DNA from: an uncultured Erythrobacter sp.
GTDB taxonomy: Bacteria; Pseudomonadota; Alphaproteobacteria; Sphingomonadales; Sphingomonadaceae
DNA: 64,000 nucleotides
Reading direction: 5' to 3'
Assembly (NCBI RefSeq): GCF_947502395.1
Contig: NZ_CANMZM010000001.1
Span: forward strand, 372,001 to 436,000
Shown one piece after another: positions 18,311 to 27,704 of the stretch; positions within the stretch are counted from its first letter, which is position 1, and each line of letters begins with the position of its first letter. The position numbers and the translations under genes were made by a program. The notes under the pieces are model-generated. The model was not told the origin of the DNA and made no database searches. It worked only from the letters and a program-made list of their open reading frames with translations.

Positions 18311-19372
18311 ATGATCCTTAATAGACTTGCCTCGTTTGCCCTTTTGGCCACTGCGACACTAGGTTTGGGAACGCTTTCACAGCTTGGACCTACGACACCG
18401 GCGAAGGCGCAGGTTGCAGCTCGTGATGGGATCGCATTTGATGCCTATTTGGAGCGAATAAAGGCTCGGGCACGGGCTGAAGGGGTGTCGGAGCGCACGC
18501 TTCAACGGATGGCCTCTGGGCTAACACCGAACCCACGTGTGATCCGTTTGGATCAAGGGCAACCGGGTCGCCCGACAAGGCGCGGCTATCCTGCGATGGC
18601 CCCTTATATTGCGACCCATGTCAATTCGACTCGCATCAATGGCGGTAAGCGGGTTTATCAAAGTAGCAGTGGCATCTTGCGAGCGGTCGAACGTGAATAC
18701 GGTGTGCCCGGAAAGATCATCGTTGCCATCTTTGGTCATGAGACCAGCTACGGCCGCATTCGCGGAAACTTCGATCTGTCGCGGAGCTTGGCGACACTCG
18801 CTTGGGAAGGGCGTCGCCGGGAGCTTTTCGAAGGGGAGTGGGTTGCGCTGATGAAAGTGGCGGATCGTGGGTATTCCCGATCCGAACTCGTCGGAAGCTA
18901 TGCCGGCGCATTCGGTAATCCGCAATTCCTGCCTTCTGTCTATTTGCGTCTGGCAACCGATGGCGACGGAGATGGTCGCGCTAACATCTTCAACAACCGC
19001 GCAGATACTTTCGCTTCGATTGCAAATTACTTCCGCGATGCCGGTTGGCGCACCGGTCAACCATGGGGTGTTCGCGCCTCAGTCCCGCGCGGCTTTGATG
19101 TAGACGCGTACAAGAACAAACTGATGTCACCGGTGTGTTCGCGCGTCCATGAGCGACACAGCCAATGGAAGACTGTTGCAGAATGGCGCGCTCTCGGCGT
19201 GCAACCACAGCGCCCACTTCCAGACGACACTCTTACTTCGCTGTTTCAGCCCGATGGTCCTGGACAGCCTGCATGGCTGCTGACCGGTAACTACCGTGTT
19301 ATCCTCGAATACAACTGTTCGAACTATTATGCGATGAGCGTTGGATTGTTGGCGGACGAAATCGTGAACTAA
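18311..19372 (+). CDS. Lytic murein transglycosylase (MltB-like)
   Basis: The 353-residue protein has a clear signal peptide (hydrophobic stretch then TTPAKAQVAA, cleavage after AKA or nearby). The catalytic glutamate lies in AIFGHETSYGRIRG, followed by SYAGAFGNPQFLPS and DGDGDGRANIF, all typical of the SLT_2/MltB group that cleaves the MurNAc-GlcNAc bond to leave 1,6-anhydro ends. There is no lipobox, so it is probably soluble in the periplasm. A D,D-carboxypeptidase gene follows, giving a small wall-remodelling pair. Confidence 0.9.
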   Translation: MILNRLASFALLATATLGLGTLSQLGPTTPAKAQVAARDGIAFDAYLERIKARARAEGVSERTLQRMASGLTPNPRVIRLDQGQPGRPTRRGYPAMAPYIATHVNSTRINGGKRVYQSSSGILRAVEREYGVPGKIIVAIFGHETSYGRIRGNFDLSRSLATLAWEGRRRELFEGEWVALMKVADRGYSRSELVGSYAGAFGNPQFLPSVYLRLATDGDGDGRANIFNNRADTFASIANYFRDAGWRTGQPWGVRASVPRGFDVDAYKNKLMSPVCSRVHERHSQWKTVAEWRALGVQPQRPLPDDTLTSLFQPDGPGQPAWLLTGNYRVILEYNCSNYYAMSVGLLADEIVN

Positions 19373-19410
19373 GCTGTAGGCGGCTCTCGCTTCCCCGAGA
19401 GTGAGTGCTT

Positions 19411-20607
19411 ATGGTAACGCCAATGACAGGGCTTGGAATTCTTGAAAGCACGCCGAGGCGGGTCGGAGGCTTTGTCGCCTTCCTGGCGTTTGCATTGGCT
19501 GCACAGGAAGCGGCTGCGCAATCTCGGCCACCAGTCCCATCCAGCGAAGAATTGCCTATCGCTCTATTGGTTGATGTGACCAACGATCAGGTACTGTTCG
19601 CGCGCGAAGAGCACCGGCGGTTCGTCCCGGCCTCGATCACGAAGGCAATGACGCTACTCCACGCCTTTGAGTTGATTGAGGACGGCAATCTTGACCCGCG
19701 TCAGCAATTCCAGATGCGTGCAGAAACCTGGGCCGAGTGGCACCGCAAGGGTTCAACCATGTTCATCGGCGCAGAGGACAGGGTGCCTGTCGATGATCTT
19801 TTAATGGGGATCGCCAATGTTTCCGCCAACGATGGTTCAATCGCCCTAGCCGAAGGGCAGGCCGGATCGATTGAGAATTGGCTCGACGGTATGAATGCAA
19901 GAGCCCAGGCGCTGGGTATGACCAGCAGCCACTTTGGTACTCCCAATGGCTGGCCCGATGAGGGACGTACCTTCACTACGGCCTCTGACCTAGTACGCTT
20001 GGCGAAGGCTTTGGCCGCCAACCATCCGCAGAAGTACGCACGCTACGTTGGTAAGGAAGGCTTTCGCTACAACAATATCGCCCAAAGCAACCGGGACCCC
20101 ATGATCGGTGTCGTCGAGGGGGCTGACGGTATCAAAACCGGCTATACCAATGAGTCCGGTTTGGGCTATCTTGGATCGGCCATGCGCGCTGGGCAGAGGC
20201 TTGTTGTGGTTGTTGCTGGAACCAATCGGCAAATCATCCGCGCTGAGGCTGCACGAGGGCTAATCGAATGGGGCTTTGCCGAATTCGAACAGGTTCAGGT
20301 GGCTCGCATGGGCCAGAGAATGGGTTCCGCCCGTGTCCAGAATGGGAATAGAGGCAAGGTCATGCTTGAGACTGCCCGCCCTGTGCTCGTAAATGTGCCG
20401 CGCGGTCAAACCAATGAGATGCAAGTCTCAATTTCTTATGACGGCCCCTTGCGCGCCCCGATTGTGGCGGGATCAGTAGTCGCTACTCTCCTGGTCCAAG
20501 CGCCAGGACAAGAGCCAGCCCGGATCCCGCTCCTCGCTGAGCACAGCGTTCAACAGGCGGGCTTCGTTGCGCGCATATGGAATGGCGTTAGGGGGTGGTT
20601 CTCATGA
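19411..20607 (+). CDS. D-alanyl-D-alanine carboxypeptidase (PBP5/6 type)
   Basis: All three penicillin-binding motifs are present: SITK (nucleophile Ser and Lys), SAN in NVSANDGS, and KTG in GIKTGYTNESG. A hydrophobic leader ending EAAAQS directs export. The C-terminal PBP5-like beta domain ends in an amphipathic stretch (FVARIWNGVRGWFS) that would anchor it to the inner membrane. It trims the terminal D-alanine of pentapeptides. ATG 19411 is preferred over GTG 19405 because of its position after a GAGAGTGAG stretch; an ATG at 19423 is also possible. The stop overlaps the tmk start. Confidence 0.9.
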   Translation: MVTPMTGLGILESTPRRVGGFVAFLAFALAAQEAAAQSRPPVPSSEELPIALLVDVTNDQVLFAREEHRRFVPASITKAMTLLHAFELIEDGNLDPRQQFQMRAETWAEWHRKGSTMFIGAEDRVPVDDLLMGIANVSANDGSIALAEGQAGSIENWLDGMNARAQALGMTSSHFGTPNGWPDEGRTFTTASDLVRLAKALAANHPQKYARYVGKEGFRYNNIAQSNRDPMIGVVEGADGIKTGYTNESGLGYLGSAMRAGQRLVVVVAGTNRQIIRAEAARGLIEWGFAEFEQVQVARMGQRMGSARVQNGNRGKVMLETARPVLVNVPRGQTNEMQVSISYDGPLRAPIVAGSVVATLLVQAPGQEPARIPLLAEHSVQQAGFVARIWNGVRGWFS

Positions 20608-21260
20608 GCAAGGGCATCACTCCAGGAAAGTTCATTGCGCTCGAAGGCGGGGAGGGTACTGGCAAGTCGACCCAAGGGCGGTTGCTTGCAGAAGCCTTGC
20701 GCAAAACACATGGACTTGACGTCGTTGTAACGAGGGAGCCCGGCGGCACGCCTGGTGCTGAGGCTATTCGCGCACTTCTACTCGCTCCACCGGGACAGGG
20801 ATGGAACGCGCAATCGGAGGCCCTTCTGTTTGCCGCAGCAAGGGCTGATCATGTGGCGCGTCTTATCCGACCCAAAACGCTCGAAGGCATTTGGGTGATT
20901 AGCGACCGTTTCGTCGACTCAAGCCGGGCCTACCAGGGCGGGGCAGGGGGCCTTGGGGATACGACGATTCAGGCTCTTCATGGGTTTGGTAGTGCGGGCA
21001 TACGCCCTGATTTGACCATTCTACTCGAAGTAGACGAAGTGGCGCGGCTCGAACGTCTTGCCGCACGCGACGGCGATGAAAGCGATGCAATCGGCGGGCG
21101 CAGCGCGGACTATCATGATGCCGTCGCGATGAGCTTTCGGACGCTCGCCAATGCCGACCCAGAGGGATTTCGAGTTGTAGACGGAACCGGAACCCCCGTT
21201 GAGGTGCACGCCCGTGTCATGGGTGCGATAGCCCCCCTATTGCTGGATCAAGCATCGTGA
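20604..21260 (+). CDS. tmk: Thymidylate kinase
   Basis: Thymidylate kinase phosphorylates dTMP to dTDP. The P-loop GGEGTGKST occurs near residue 18, the substrate-binding DR-x motif is SDRFVDSSRAYQG, and TREPGGTPGAE is the conserved dTMP loop. The Gly-rich lid lies in the GRSADYH region. The length of 218 residues is normal. ATG 20604 overlaps the upstream stop as ATGA. holB starts within the stop codon, an arrangement often seen (tmk-holB-metG-tatD). Confidence 0.95.
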   Translation: MSKGITPGKFIALEGGEGTGKSTQGRLLAEALRKTHGLDVVVTREPGGTPGAEAIRALLLAPPGQGWNAQSEALLFAAARADHVARLIRPKTLEGIWVISDRFVDSSRAYQGGAGGLGDTTIQALHGFGSAGIRPDLTILLEVDEVARLERLAARDGDESDAIGGRSADYHDAVAMSFRTLANADPEGFRVVDGTGTPVEVHARVMGAIAPLLLDQAS

Positions 21261-22231
21261 ATGCACGCACCGTTCCCAACTGGCCCAATCACGACGAGGC
21301 GTGGCAGGAGTGGAAGAGCGCTATGAACAGCGCACGGATGCACCATGGCTGGATCCTTGCCGGAAAGAAGGGCCTTGGAAAACTCGCCTTTGCCCAAGCT
21401 GCTGCACGCGAATTGGTTGCGGAGGATGGCATTCCTCAACCGCCGGGAGAACATCCAGATATTCTAACAGTGACATATGGGCCCAAAGACAAGAAGGCGC
21501 AATCGGCCTTCGAAGCCGGTAAGGCGTACGAGTTGGCTCGCAGCATCCGGATTGCACAAATCCGCGAGATGCAACGCCGCTTGACGGTGCGTCCAACCCT
21601 TGGTGCCCGCCGCGTCGTGATCATCAACCCGGCCGATGATATGGAACGCGCGACCTCCAATGCTCTGCTGAAGAGCCTAGAGGAGCCACCTGAAGGCACA
21701 TTCTTTATCTTGGTGACGCATCGGCCTGCTCGGCTTTTACCAACGATCAGGTCACGATGTCGCATCTTGCGTTTCCCTGCGCTGACTGATGACCAGCTCG
21801 CCAAGATGTTGACCGATGCAGGCGAACGCAGTGATTTTGATGCTGCCATTTGCGCGGCCGAGGGATCGTTTGGCGCTGCACTGCAATTCGCCGAGCAGGA
21901 TCTTGGCCCTATTGCAGCGCAGATCGATCGGCTCCTTAGCCAGGGTGATCGGGATATGACCGGACGCGGAGAACTCTCTCGCCTCATTGGCCCACGTGCG
22001 GATCGGGAGCGATTGAGCGCAGTTTTCGAGCTCGCACAGTCCATTGTTGCCAATCGTGCCCGTTCGTCAGAGGGCCCCCGACAACGGGCCGCCTTAGTAG
22101 AAGCACATAGGGAACTGGTGACGCTTGCGGGCCAAGCACCAAGCTATAATTTCGACACCGGCTTGCTCTGCCTTGAAATCGGCACCTTGCTCTACCGAGC
22201 GCACGTCGCTAGCGAGCACGCCCATGGCTGA
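21257..22231 (+). CDS. holB: DNA polymerase III subunit delta'
   Basis: The delta' subunit is part of the clamp loader. The protein is 324 residues, beginning with GTG overlapping the tmk stop (GTGA). It shows the loader AAA+ fold with LAGKKGLGKLAFAQ (degenerate P-loop), VIINPADDMERATSNALLKSLEEPPEGTF-type sensor region and the arginine in RSRCRILRF (SRC motif). Zinc-binding cysteines present in some delta' proteins are not obvious. The gene order tmk-holB-metG-tatD supports the call. Confidence 0.92.
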   Translation: MNARTVPNWPNHDEAWQEWKSAMNSARMHHGWILAGKKGLGKLAFAQAAARELVAEDGIPQPPGEHPDILTVTYGPKDKKAQSAFEAGKAYELARSIRIAQIREMQRRLTVRPTLGARRVVIINPADDMERATSNALLKSLEEPPEGTFFILVTHRPARLLPTIRSRCRILRFPALTDDQLAKMLTDAGERSDFDAAICAAEGSFGAALQFAEQDLGPIAAQIDRLLSQGDRDMTGRGELSRLIGPRADRERLSAVFELAQSIVANRARSSEGPRQRAALVEAHRELVTLAGQAPSYNFDTGLLCLEIGTLLYRAHVASEHAHG

Positions 22232-23786
22232 ACCCTATTACATTACCACCGCGATCAACTATCCAAACGGGCGTCCGCATATTGGGCACGCTTATGAAGG
22301 GATTGCTGCGGACGTCATCGCACGCTTTCAACGCCTGCAAGGGCGCGATGTCCGATTTCAGACAGGGACCGATGAGCACGGTCTAAAAATGGCGCGCAAG
22401 GCCGAAGAACAAGGCCGTACCCCGCGTGAGCTTGCCGATGAAATGGCCGGTCACTTCCGTGAGATGGACGAACGGCTAAATATCAGTTTTGACCGTTTCA
22501 TTCGCACTGTTGAGCCCGATCACCACAGCGCAAGCCAAGCCATTTGGCAACGTATGGAAGAAGCAGGAGACCTCTATCTCGATCGCTATGAGGGTTGGTA
22601 TTCGGTTCGCGATGAAGCCTATTACGATGAGAGCGAGCTAAAAGAGGGCGAGGGCGGTGAAAAGCTCTCCCCGCAAGACACTCCTGTAGAATGGACTGTT
22701 GAAGAAAGCTGGTTCTTCCGGCTTTCCCAATATCAAGAACCGCTCCTTGAACTGCTGAAATCCCCAGGTTTTCTGGAGCCCGCAAGTCGCCGGAATGAAA
22801 TGATCGCCTTTGTTGAACAAGGTCTACGCGATCTTTCGGTGAGTCGCACCAGCTTTGACTGGGGCGTGAGAGTTCCGGGGTCTGACAATCATGTGATGTA
22901 TGTCTGGGTCGATGCGCTTACCAATTATCTTACAGGGCTTGGTTACCCTGACGACACGGAAAACATGGCCAAGTTCTGGCCCGCTGACCTGCATTTAATC
23001 GGCAAAGACATTGTCCGTTTCCACACGATCTATTGGCCAGCATTTTTGATGAGCGCGAAGCTGCCGCTGCCCAAAAAAGTGTTTGGTCATGGATTCTTGC
23101 TTAACAAAGGACAGAAAGAATCGAAGTCGCTTGGTAACGTCACCGACCCGCTGTCACTCGCGGATCAGTTTGGGGTGGACACCTTGCGCTACTTCCTAAT
23201 TCGGGAGGTCTCGTTCGGAAAAGATGGGTCTTACTCGCCCGAAGCGATCGTCGAGCGGGCCAATGGCGAACTGGGGAATGCCTTTGGTAACCTCGCCCAG
23301 CGTACTTTAGGGTTCATGGCCAAGAACCTCGATGGCCACCTTCCTGAAATCCATGGGCACACCGAAGCCGATACTGAGCTTTTCGAGGTTGTCGATAAGG
23401 CAATCTCGAAAGATGTCCCGCAAGCTTTTGAGGACTTGGCACTTCAGCAAGCAGTTGAACTTTGGCTTCGGGCTGTCTTTGCCTGCAATGCTTATATCGA
23501 TGCAGAAGCGCCTTGGGCGCTGCGCAAGACCGATCCAGACCGTATGGAGACCGTGCTCGCCACGCTCTATATCTGCATCGCTCAACTTGCGACCGCTATC
23601 CAGCCTGTGATTCCTGCGAGCACGCGAAAACTCCTGGATATGATGGGCGTACCAGAGGATTGCCGGACTTATGCGGGTATTCGCTCGCACTGGTATTCAC
23701 CTCTGGCAGAGAGCGGATTTCAGATCGAAAAACCAAGCCCCTTGTTCCCCCGCCTTGAGCTACCCGAAGCCGAGGAAGGTGCCTGA
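22224..23786 (+). CDS. metG: Methionyl-tRNA synthetase
   Basis: This class I synthetase has the HIGH motif as PHIGHAYEG about 18 residues from the start and the KMSKS motif as KESKSLGN, the form common in alphaproteobacterial enzymes. The domain order is catalytic Rossmann fold with connective peptide, then an alpha-helical anticodon-binding domain with the conserved WALRK segment. At 520 residues it lacks the C-terminal dimerisation domain of the E. coli enzyme. ATG 22224 overlaps holB by 8 bp; the longer frame to 22125 is inside holB. Confidence 0.95.
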   Translation: MAEPYYITTAINYPNGRPHIGHAYEGIAADVIARFQRLQGRDVRFQTGTDEHGLKMARKAEEQGRTPRELADEMAGHFREMDERLNISFDRFIRTVEPDHHSASQAIWQRMEEAGDLYLDRYEGWYSVRDEAYYDESELKEGEGGEKLSPQDTPVEWTVEESWFFRLSQYQEPLLELLKSPGFLEPASRRNEMIAFVEQGLRDLSVSRTSFDWGVRVPGSDNHVMYVWVDALTNYLTGLGYPDDTENMAKFWPADLHLIGKDIVRFHTIYWPAFLMSAKLPLPKKVFGHGFLLNKGQKESKSLGNVTDPLSLADQFGVDTLRYFLIREVSFGKDGSYSPEAIVERANGELGNAFGNLAQRTLGFMAKNLDGHLPEIHGHTEADTELFEVVDKAISKDVPQAFEDLALQQAVELWLRAVFACNAYIDAEAPWALRKTDPDRMETVLATLYICIAQLATAIQPVIPASTRKLLDMMGVPEDCRTYAGIRSHWYSPLAESGFQIEKPSPLFPRLELPEAEEGA

Positions 23787-24562
23787 TGCTGATCGATAGT
23801 CACTGTCATCTCGAGTATAAGGGCCTTGTTGAAGACCAATCAGGGGTACTGTCGCGTGCGCGAGAGGCGGGGGTGGGGGCGTTCCTAAACATCTCTACCA
23901 AACAGTCTGAATGGCAACAGGTCGTTTCAACAGCCAACCGAGAACCCGACGTCTTCGCCAGTGTTGGAATTCACCCGCACGAGGCGGATGAACATGAGGA
24001 CCTTGGGCGCGCCTCGCTTCTGGAAGCCACGCGAGATGCTCGCGTTATCGGTATTGGTGAAACCGGGCTGGACTACTTTTACGAGTATTCTGACCGCGAA
24101 GTTCAAGCCAAGCTGTTCCGGATGCACATTGATGTCGCGCGTGAGACTGGATTGCCGGTAATTATCCATACCCGCGATGCTGAAGACGACACTTACGAGA
24201 TTCTAGTCGATGAAATGGAGAAGGGGGCTTTTCCGGCACTGATACATTGCTTCACAGCCTCGGCAGATTTTGGCCGTAAGGTTCTCGATCTAGGATTGAC
24301 GATTTCGCTTTCTGGCATCGTAACATTTAAGAATGCCAAGGACTTGCAGGCTGTTGCTCAAGAAGTCCCTGATAACCGGCTACTGGTCGAAACCGACAGT
24401 CCTTTTCTGGCACCGGTCCCACATCGCGGCAAATCCTGCGAACCAGCATTCGTTGCCGACACAGCGCGGTTTTTGGCCGAACTGCGAGGCACGGAGCCGA
24501 AGACTCTGGCCGAACATACCACCCGCAACTTCATCAAGCTGTTCACAAAGGCGAAGCTGTGA
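23786..24562 (+). CDS. TatD family metal-dependent hydrolase
   Basis: The 258-residue protein starts MLIDSHCHLEY, giving the HxH metal pair of the TIM-barrel amidohydrolase-like TatD family. GIGETGLDYFY carries the Glu ligand, IIHTRDA and LIHCFTAS the further His ligands, and VETDSPFLAPVPHRGK the C-terminal Asp and signature. TatD proteins are Mg-dependent DNases with roles in repair or apoptosis-like DNA fragmentation. The start codon overlaps the metG stop (TGATG). Confidence 0.92.
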   Translation: MLIDSHCHLEYKGLVEDQSGVLSRAREAGVGAFLNISTKQSEWQQVVSTANREPDVFASVGIHPHEADEHEDLGRASLLEATRDARVIGIGETGLDYFYEYSDREVQAKLFRMHIDVARETGLPVIIHTRDAEDDTYEILVDEMEKGAFPALIHCFTASADFGRKVLDLGLTISLSGIVTFKNAKDLQAVAQEVPDNRLLVETDSPFLAPVPHRGKSCEPAFVADTARFLAELRGTEPKTLAEHTTRNFIKLFTKAKL

Positions 24563-25341
24563 AGTTCATCATGCTTGGCTCTGGCACGTCAATGGGTGTG
24601 CCGCGCATAGGAGGAGAGGATGGGACGGGTGATTGGGGCGCTTGCGACCCCAATGAGCCGCGCAACCGAAGATCCCGCGTGTCTATTGCTATCGAGAGCA
24701 ACGACGGTTCGCGCATTCTCATAGACACAAGCTCCGATTGTAGAGCACAGCTTCTGGCGAATAAAATCAATCGCTTGGATGCGGTATTTTGGACGCATGA
24801 TCATGCTGATCATTGTCACGGGATTGATGATCTTCGTGTCCTTCGCTATGGCCGTGGTGGTCCAATTCCTGGCTATGCTCACGCCGAAACTGTTCGCAGG
24901 TTACGTCAGCGTTTTGGTTATGTCTTCGCAAGCCAGGAAGGTTATCCAACGATGTGCACCATCGACACATTGGATCGATTGCGCATGGTCGCCGGTTTTG
25001 GTGTTGAATGGTGTCAGATGGAGCACGGACCGGGCGAAACGACCGGCTTTCGATTTGAAGCCGATGGGAAATCAATCGCGTATACAACCGATTTTTCGGC
25101 GATTTCCGACGATATGATTGACCTTTGCGATACGGTCGACATCCTCGTGAGCGATTGCCTGAGGCGTGAACCGCATCCAACCCATGCGCATCTTGCGATG
25201 GCGATTGAGCTAGCAGAGCGATCTGGTGCAAGGGAGCTTGTTCTCAGTCATCTCGACAAGAGTATGGACTATCAAACCTTATGCGACGAAGTTCCCGACT
25301 TCGTGACGGTTGGATATGACGGATTGGAGATGGTAGCATGA
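24559..25341 (+). CDS. MBL-fold hydrolase (PhnP/phosphodiesterase-like)
   Basis: The 260 residues begin MKFIMLGSGTSMGVPRIGG, characteristic of the PhnP/tRNase-Z-like branch of metallo-beta-lactamase proteins. The metal site HDHADH lies near residue 75; DTSSDCR, YTTDFSAIS and LSHLDKS are the other conserved pieces. It probably cleaves a phosphodiester (PhnP acts on cyclic ribose phosphates), but no phosphonate genes are nearby and the substrate is open. It starts at GTG overlapping the tatD stop and is followed by an ATGA-coupled small membrane protein. Confidence 0.82.
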   Translation: MKFIMLGSGTSMGVPRIGGEDGTGDWGACDPNEPRNRRSRVSIAIESNDGSRILIDTSSDCRAQLLANKINRLDAVFWTHDHADHCHGIDDLRVLRYGRGGPIPGYAHAETVRRLRQRFGYVFASQEGYPTMCTIDTLDRLRMVAGFGVEWCQMEHGPGETTGFRFEADGKSIAYTTDFSAISDDMIDLCDTVDILVSDCLRREPHPTHAHLAMAIELAERSGARELVLSHLDKSMDYQTLCDEVPDFVTVGYDGLEMVA

Positions 25342-25520
25342 ATGACGGGATGATCATTTCGATCGTCGCGATGCTTGGCTGGCTGATCTTGGCCGCGAGT
25401 GCGCTTGCTAGCTTTAAGCTTGGCTGGGGAAAGATGGCACAGTTGGCCTTGGTTTGGCTGGCGATCTTTGTCGGTCTGTTCGTTATTGCGGATCTGTTTG
25501 GGGCGAAGCTGCCTGGCTAG
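25338..25520 (+). CDS. Small two-span membrane protein, function unknown
   Basis: The 60-residue product has two hydrophobic helices (about residues 6-25 and 34-53) separated by a short basic loop (KLGWGKMA). Its ATG overlaps the previous stop as ATGA, which strongly supports translation. Nothing in the sequence identifies a function. It is the last gene of the tmk-holB-metG-tatD run. Confidence 0.7.
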   Translation: MNDGMIISIVAMLGWLILAASALASFKLGWGKMAQLALVWLAIFVGLFVIADLFGAKLPG

Positions 25521-25550
25521 GGCTCTCTCCAAGACATCGCACTATTTAAC

Positions 25551-25564
25551 ATAATATATATTAT
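25551..25564. other. AT-only 14 bp palindrome upstream of mazG
   Basis: The bases ATAATATATATTAT form a perfect palindrome in an otherwise G+C-rich chromosome, 33 bp before the mazG start. It may contain the -10 region of the mazG promoter or a binding site. No matching -35 box can be assigned with confidence. Confidence 0.4.
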
Positions 25565-25597
25565 CATCCTTATAGAGGCTGCCAAAGATCATCGCCA

Positions 25598-26380
25598 ATG
25601 TCTCAACCTGACACTCCTCCTCAGATCGACCGGCTCCTGACAATCATGGCTCGCCTGCGTGATCCAGAGCGCGGATGCGAATGGGACACCGCTCAAAGCT
25701 TCGAGACGATTGCTCCTTACACGATAGAAGAAGCATACGAGGTCGCTGACGCAATTGAGCGCAAGGATATGAGTGATCTCAAATCTGAACTCGGAGATCT
25801 ACTGTTACAGGTCGTGTTTCATGCTCAAATGGCCTCAGAAGCGGGACATTTCTCATTTGAAGATGTCGCCCGATCGATCAGCGACAAGATGGAAAGCCGA
25901 CATCCACATATCTTCGGGAGCGAAAGTGGAATGATGACCGGCGAACGTTGGGAGGACATCAAGGCGTCCGAGCGGGCCGAAACTGGAGAAACAAGCGCGC
26001 TCGACGGCGTTGCAAATGCACTTCCGGCCTTAATGCGTTCGGAAAAGCTCCAGAAGCGCGCGGCGCGAGTTGGCTTTGAATGGGATGATCTCAAAGGCCC
26101 CAAGGCCAAACTTGCAGAAGAACTCGAAGAACTCGAGGCCGCAGATGCGCCTGACAAACTGATGGAAGCTGGCGATGTCTTGTTCGTCGCGGTAAACATT
26201 GTTCGGCGGTACGGTGTCGATGCAGAAGAAGCGCTTAGGGCATCCAACAGCAAGTTTGAGAGCCGGTTTCGAATGATGGAGGAAATGGCATCCACTGATG
26301 GTCACGATTTTGCAGAACTGTCATTGGATCGGCAGGAAGCATATTGGAAAAAGGTGAAAGAAACGGAAAAAGTAATTTAA
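25598..26380 (+). CDS. mazG: Nucleoside triphosphate pyrophosphohydrolase MazG
   Basis: MazG hydrolyses NTPs and dNTPs to the monophosphate and pyrophosphate and tempers (p)ppGpp-related stress. The 260 residues contain two MazG helical domains: the first with EEAYEVADAIE and ELGDLLLQVVFHAQ (acidic Mg-binding helices), the second with ELEELEAADA and EAGDVLFVAVNIVRR. KTSEFEKRF-like and DREAYWKKVK-type endings are typical (here LDRQEAYWKKVKE). It is convergent with hflX, 8 bp apart, a neighbourhood seen in related genomes. Confidence 0.93.
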   Translation: MSQPDTPPQIDRLLTIMARLRDPERGCEWDTAQSFETIAPYTIEEAYEVADAIERKDMSDLKSELGDLLLQVVFHAQMASEAGHFSFEDVARSISDKMESRHPHIFGSESGMMTGERWEDIKASERAETGETSALDGVANALPALMRSEKLQKRAARVGFEWDDLKGPKAKLAEELEELEAADAPDKLMEAGDVLFVAVNIVRRYGVDAEEALRASNSKFESRFRMMEEMASTDGHDFAELSLDRQEAYWKKVKETEKVI

Positions 26381-26388
26381 TCTCAAAC

Positions 26389-27690
26389 CTATAGCGTCGC
26401 ATACTGCCCCATCTCTTTGGGATTGAGACGCACTGTCATTCGCCTCAATGGGCCCTGCTCCCCTTCCCCGGCATCTTCATCTTCTAGAACATCACCATGT
26501 GCATGGAGCCAAGCAATGCGGCGACCATCTGTAACCGGCAAAGTCACTGTGACCTCGCTCGCCTGCTCTGTCAGAATTTCGGCAATTCGAGCTTCAAGCT
26601 GCTCTAAACCCTGACCTTTTTCGGCTGAGACCAGAACTGCGTCTTGTCCGACAGTAGCCTCGCGTAGCTCTTCCGCCCTCTCATCATCAAGCAAGTCAGC
26701 CTTGTTCCAAACCTCGAAAATGGGGATGTCGCTTTGACCTGTTTCGGCATCTACCACGCCAAGATCGGCAAGAACTTCCATAACTTGCTTCTTCTGCGCG
26801 GCGTGAGCCGGATTGGCCATGTCACGCACATGGCAGATGATATCGGCACCGGTTACTTCTTCCAGGGTCGCGCGGAAGGCAGCAACGAGTTGTGTCGGGA
26901 GATCCGAGATGAAACCTACCGTATCCGAGAGGATTGCTTTCTCGACACCGGGCAGGCCTATGGCTCGCATGGTGGGATCAAGCGTCGCAAAGAGAAGGTC
27001 TTCCGCCATCACCTCTGCTCCTGTGAGGTAATTGAAAAGTGTGGACTTTCCTGCATTGGTATAGCCGACAAGCGCAATCACCGGCCATGGTGCCCTACCC
27101 CGCCGTTCACGGTGGAGCTGACGGGTCTTGCGCACTTGCTCAAGTTCCCGACGGAGCCTGCCCATGCGCTGACGGATCATTCGTCTGTCGGCTTCAATCT
27201 GGGTTTCACCCGGGCCACCCAGGAACCCAAAGCCCCCGCGCTGTCTCTCAAGGTGAGTCCATGAACGCACAAGCCGACTTTGCTGATAGTCAAGGTGAGC
27301 CAGTTCAACCTGTAGACGGCCTTCGGCCGTCGCTGCGCGTTCGCCAAAGATCTCCAAGATTAACCCCGTACGATCAATCACTTTACGTTTGAGTTTATCT
27401 TCAAGATTGCGTTGTTGGATCGGGCTAAGCGCACCATCGACGATCACAAGCTCGCATTCGTATTGCTCGCACCAAGTGGCAATATTTGTGACCTGGCCGG
27501 ACCCAAACAAAGTGTTGGGCTGCATCTGACGCACGGGTAAAACGGTGCTGTGCGCGATGATTACACCGATCGCGAGCGCCAGACCTTCTGCCTCAGCGAG
27601 TCTCTCCTTGGCATCAAGGTCATATGAAAGCCTCTTGATATCTGGGCACAGGACTAGGCAGCGCGCACCGCGCGTTACCTCATCCATCAA
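26389..27690 (-). CDS. hflX: GTPase HflX
   Basis: HflX is a ribosome-associated GTPase that rescues stalled or heat-damaged ribosomes. The 433 residues have the HflX N-terminal domain (TLFGSGQV, IVDGALSPIQQRNLE), the Gly-rich linker FGFLGGPGETQIE, and the G domain with GYTNAGKST (G1), a G3 DTVGFISDLPTQLV and G4 NKADLL. It lies 14 bp downstream of hfq on the same strand, the conserved hfq-hflX pair. The C-terminal domain is short, as in other alphaproteobacteria. Confidence 0.96.
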   Translation of the reverse strand: MMDEVTRGARCLVLCPDIKRLSYDLDAKERLAEAEGLALAIGVIIAHSTVLPVRQMQPNTLFGSGQVTNIATWCEQYECELVIVDGALSPIQQRNLEDKLKRKVIDRTGLILEIFGERAATAEGRLQVELAHLDYQQSRLVRSWTHLERQRGGFGFLGGPGETQIEADRRMIRQRMGRLRRELEQVRKTRQLHRERRGRAPWPVIALVGYTNAGKSTLFNYLTGAEVMAEDLLFATLDPTMRAIGLPGVEKAILSDTVGFISDLPTQLVAAFRATLEEVTGADIICHVRDMANPAHAAQKKQVMEVLADLGVVDAETGQSDIPIFEVWNKADLLDDERAEELREATVGQDAVLVSAEKGQGLEQLEARIAEILTEQASEVTVTLPVTDGRRIAWLHAHGDVLEDEDAGEGEQGPLRRMTVRLNPKEMGQYATL

Positions 27691-27704
27691 GGTTTCATCA
27701 AAAC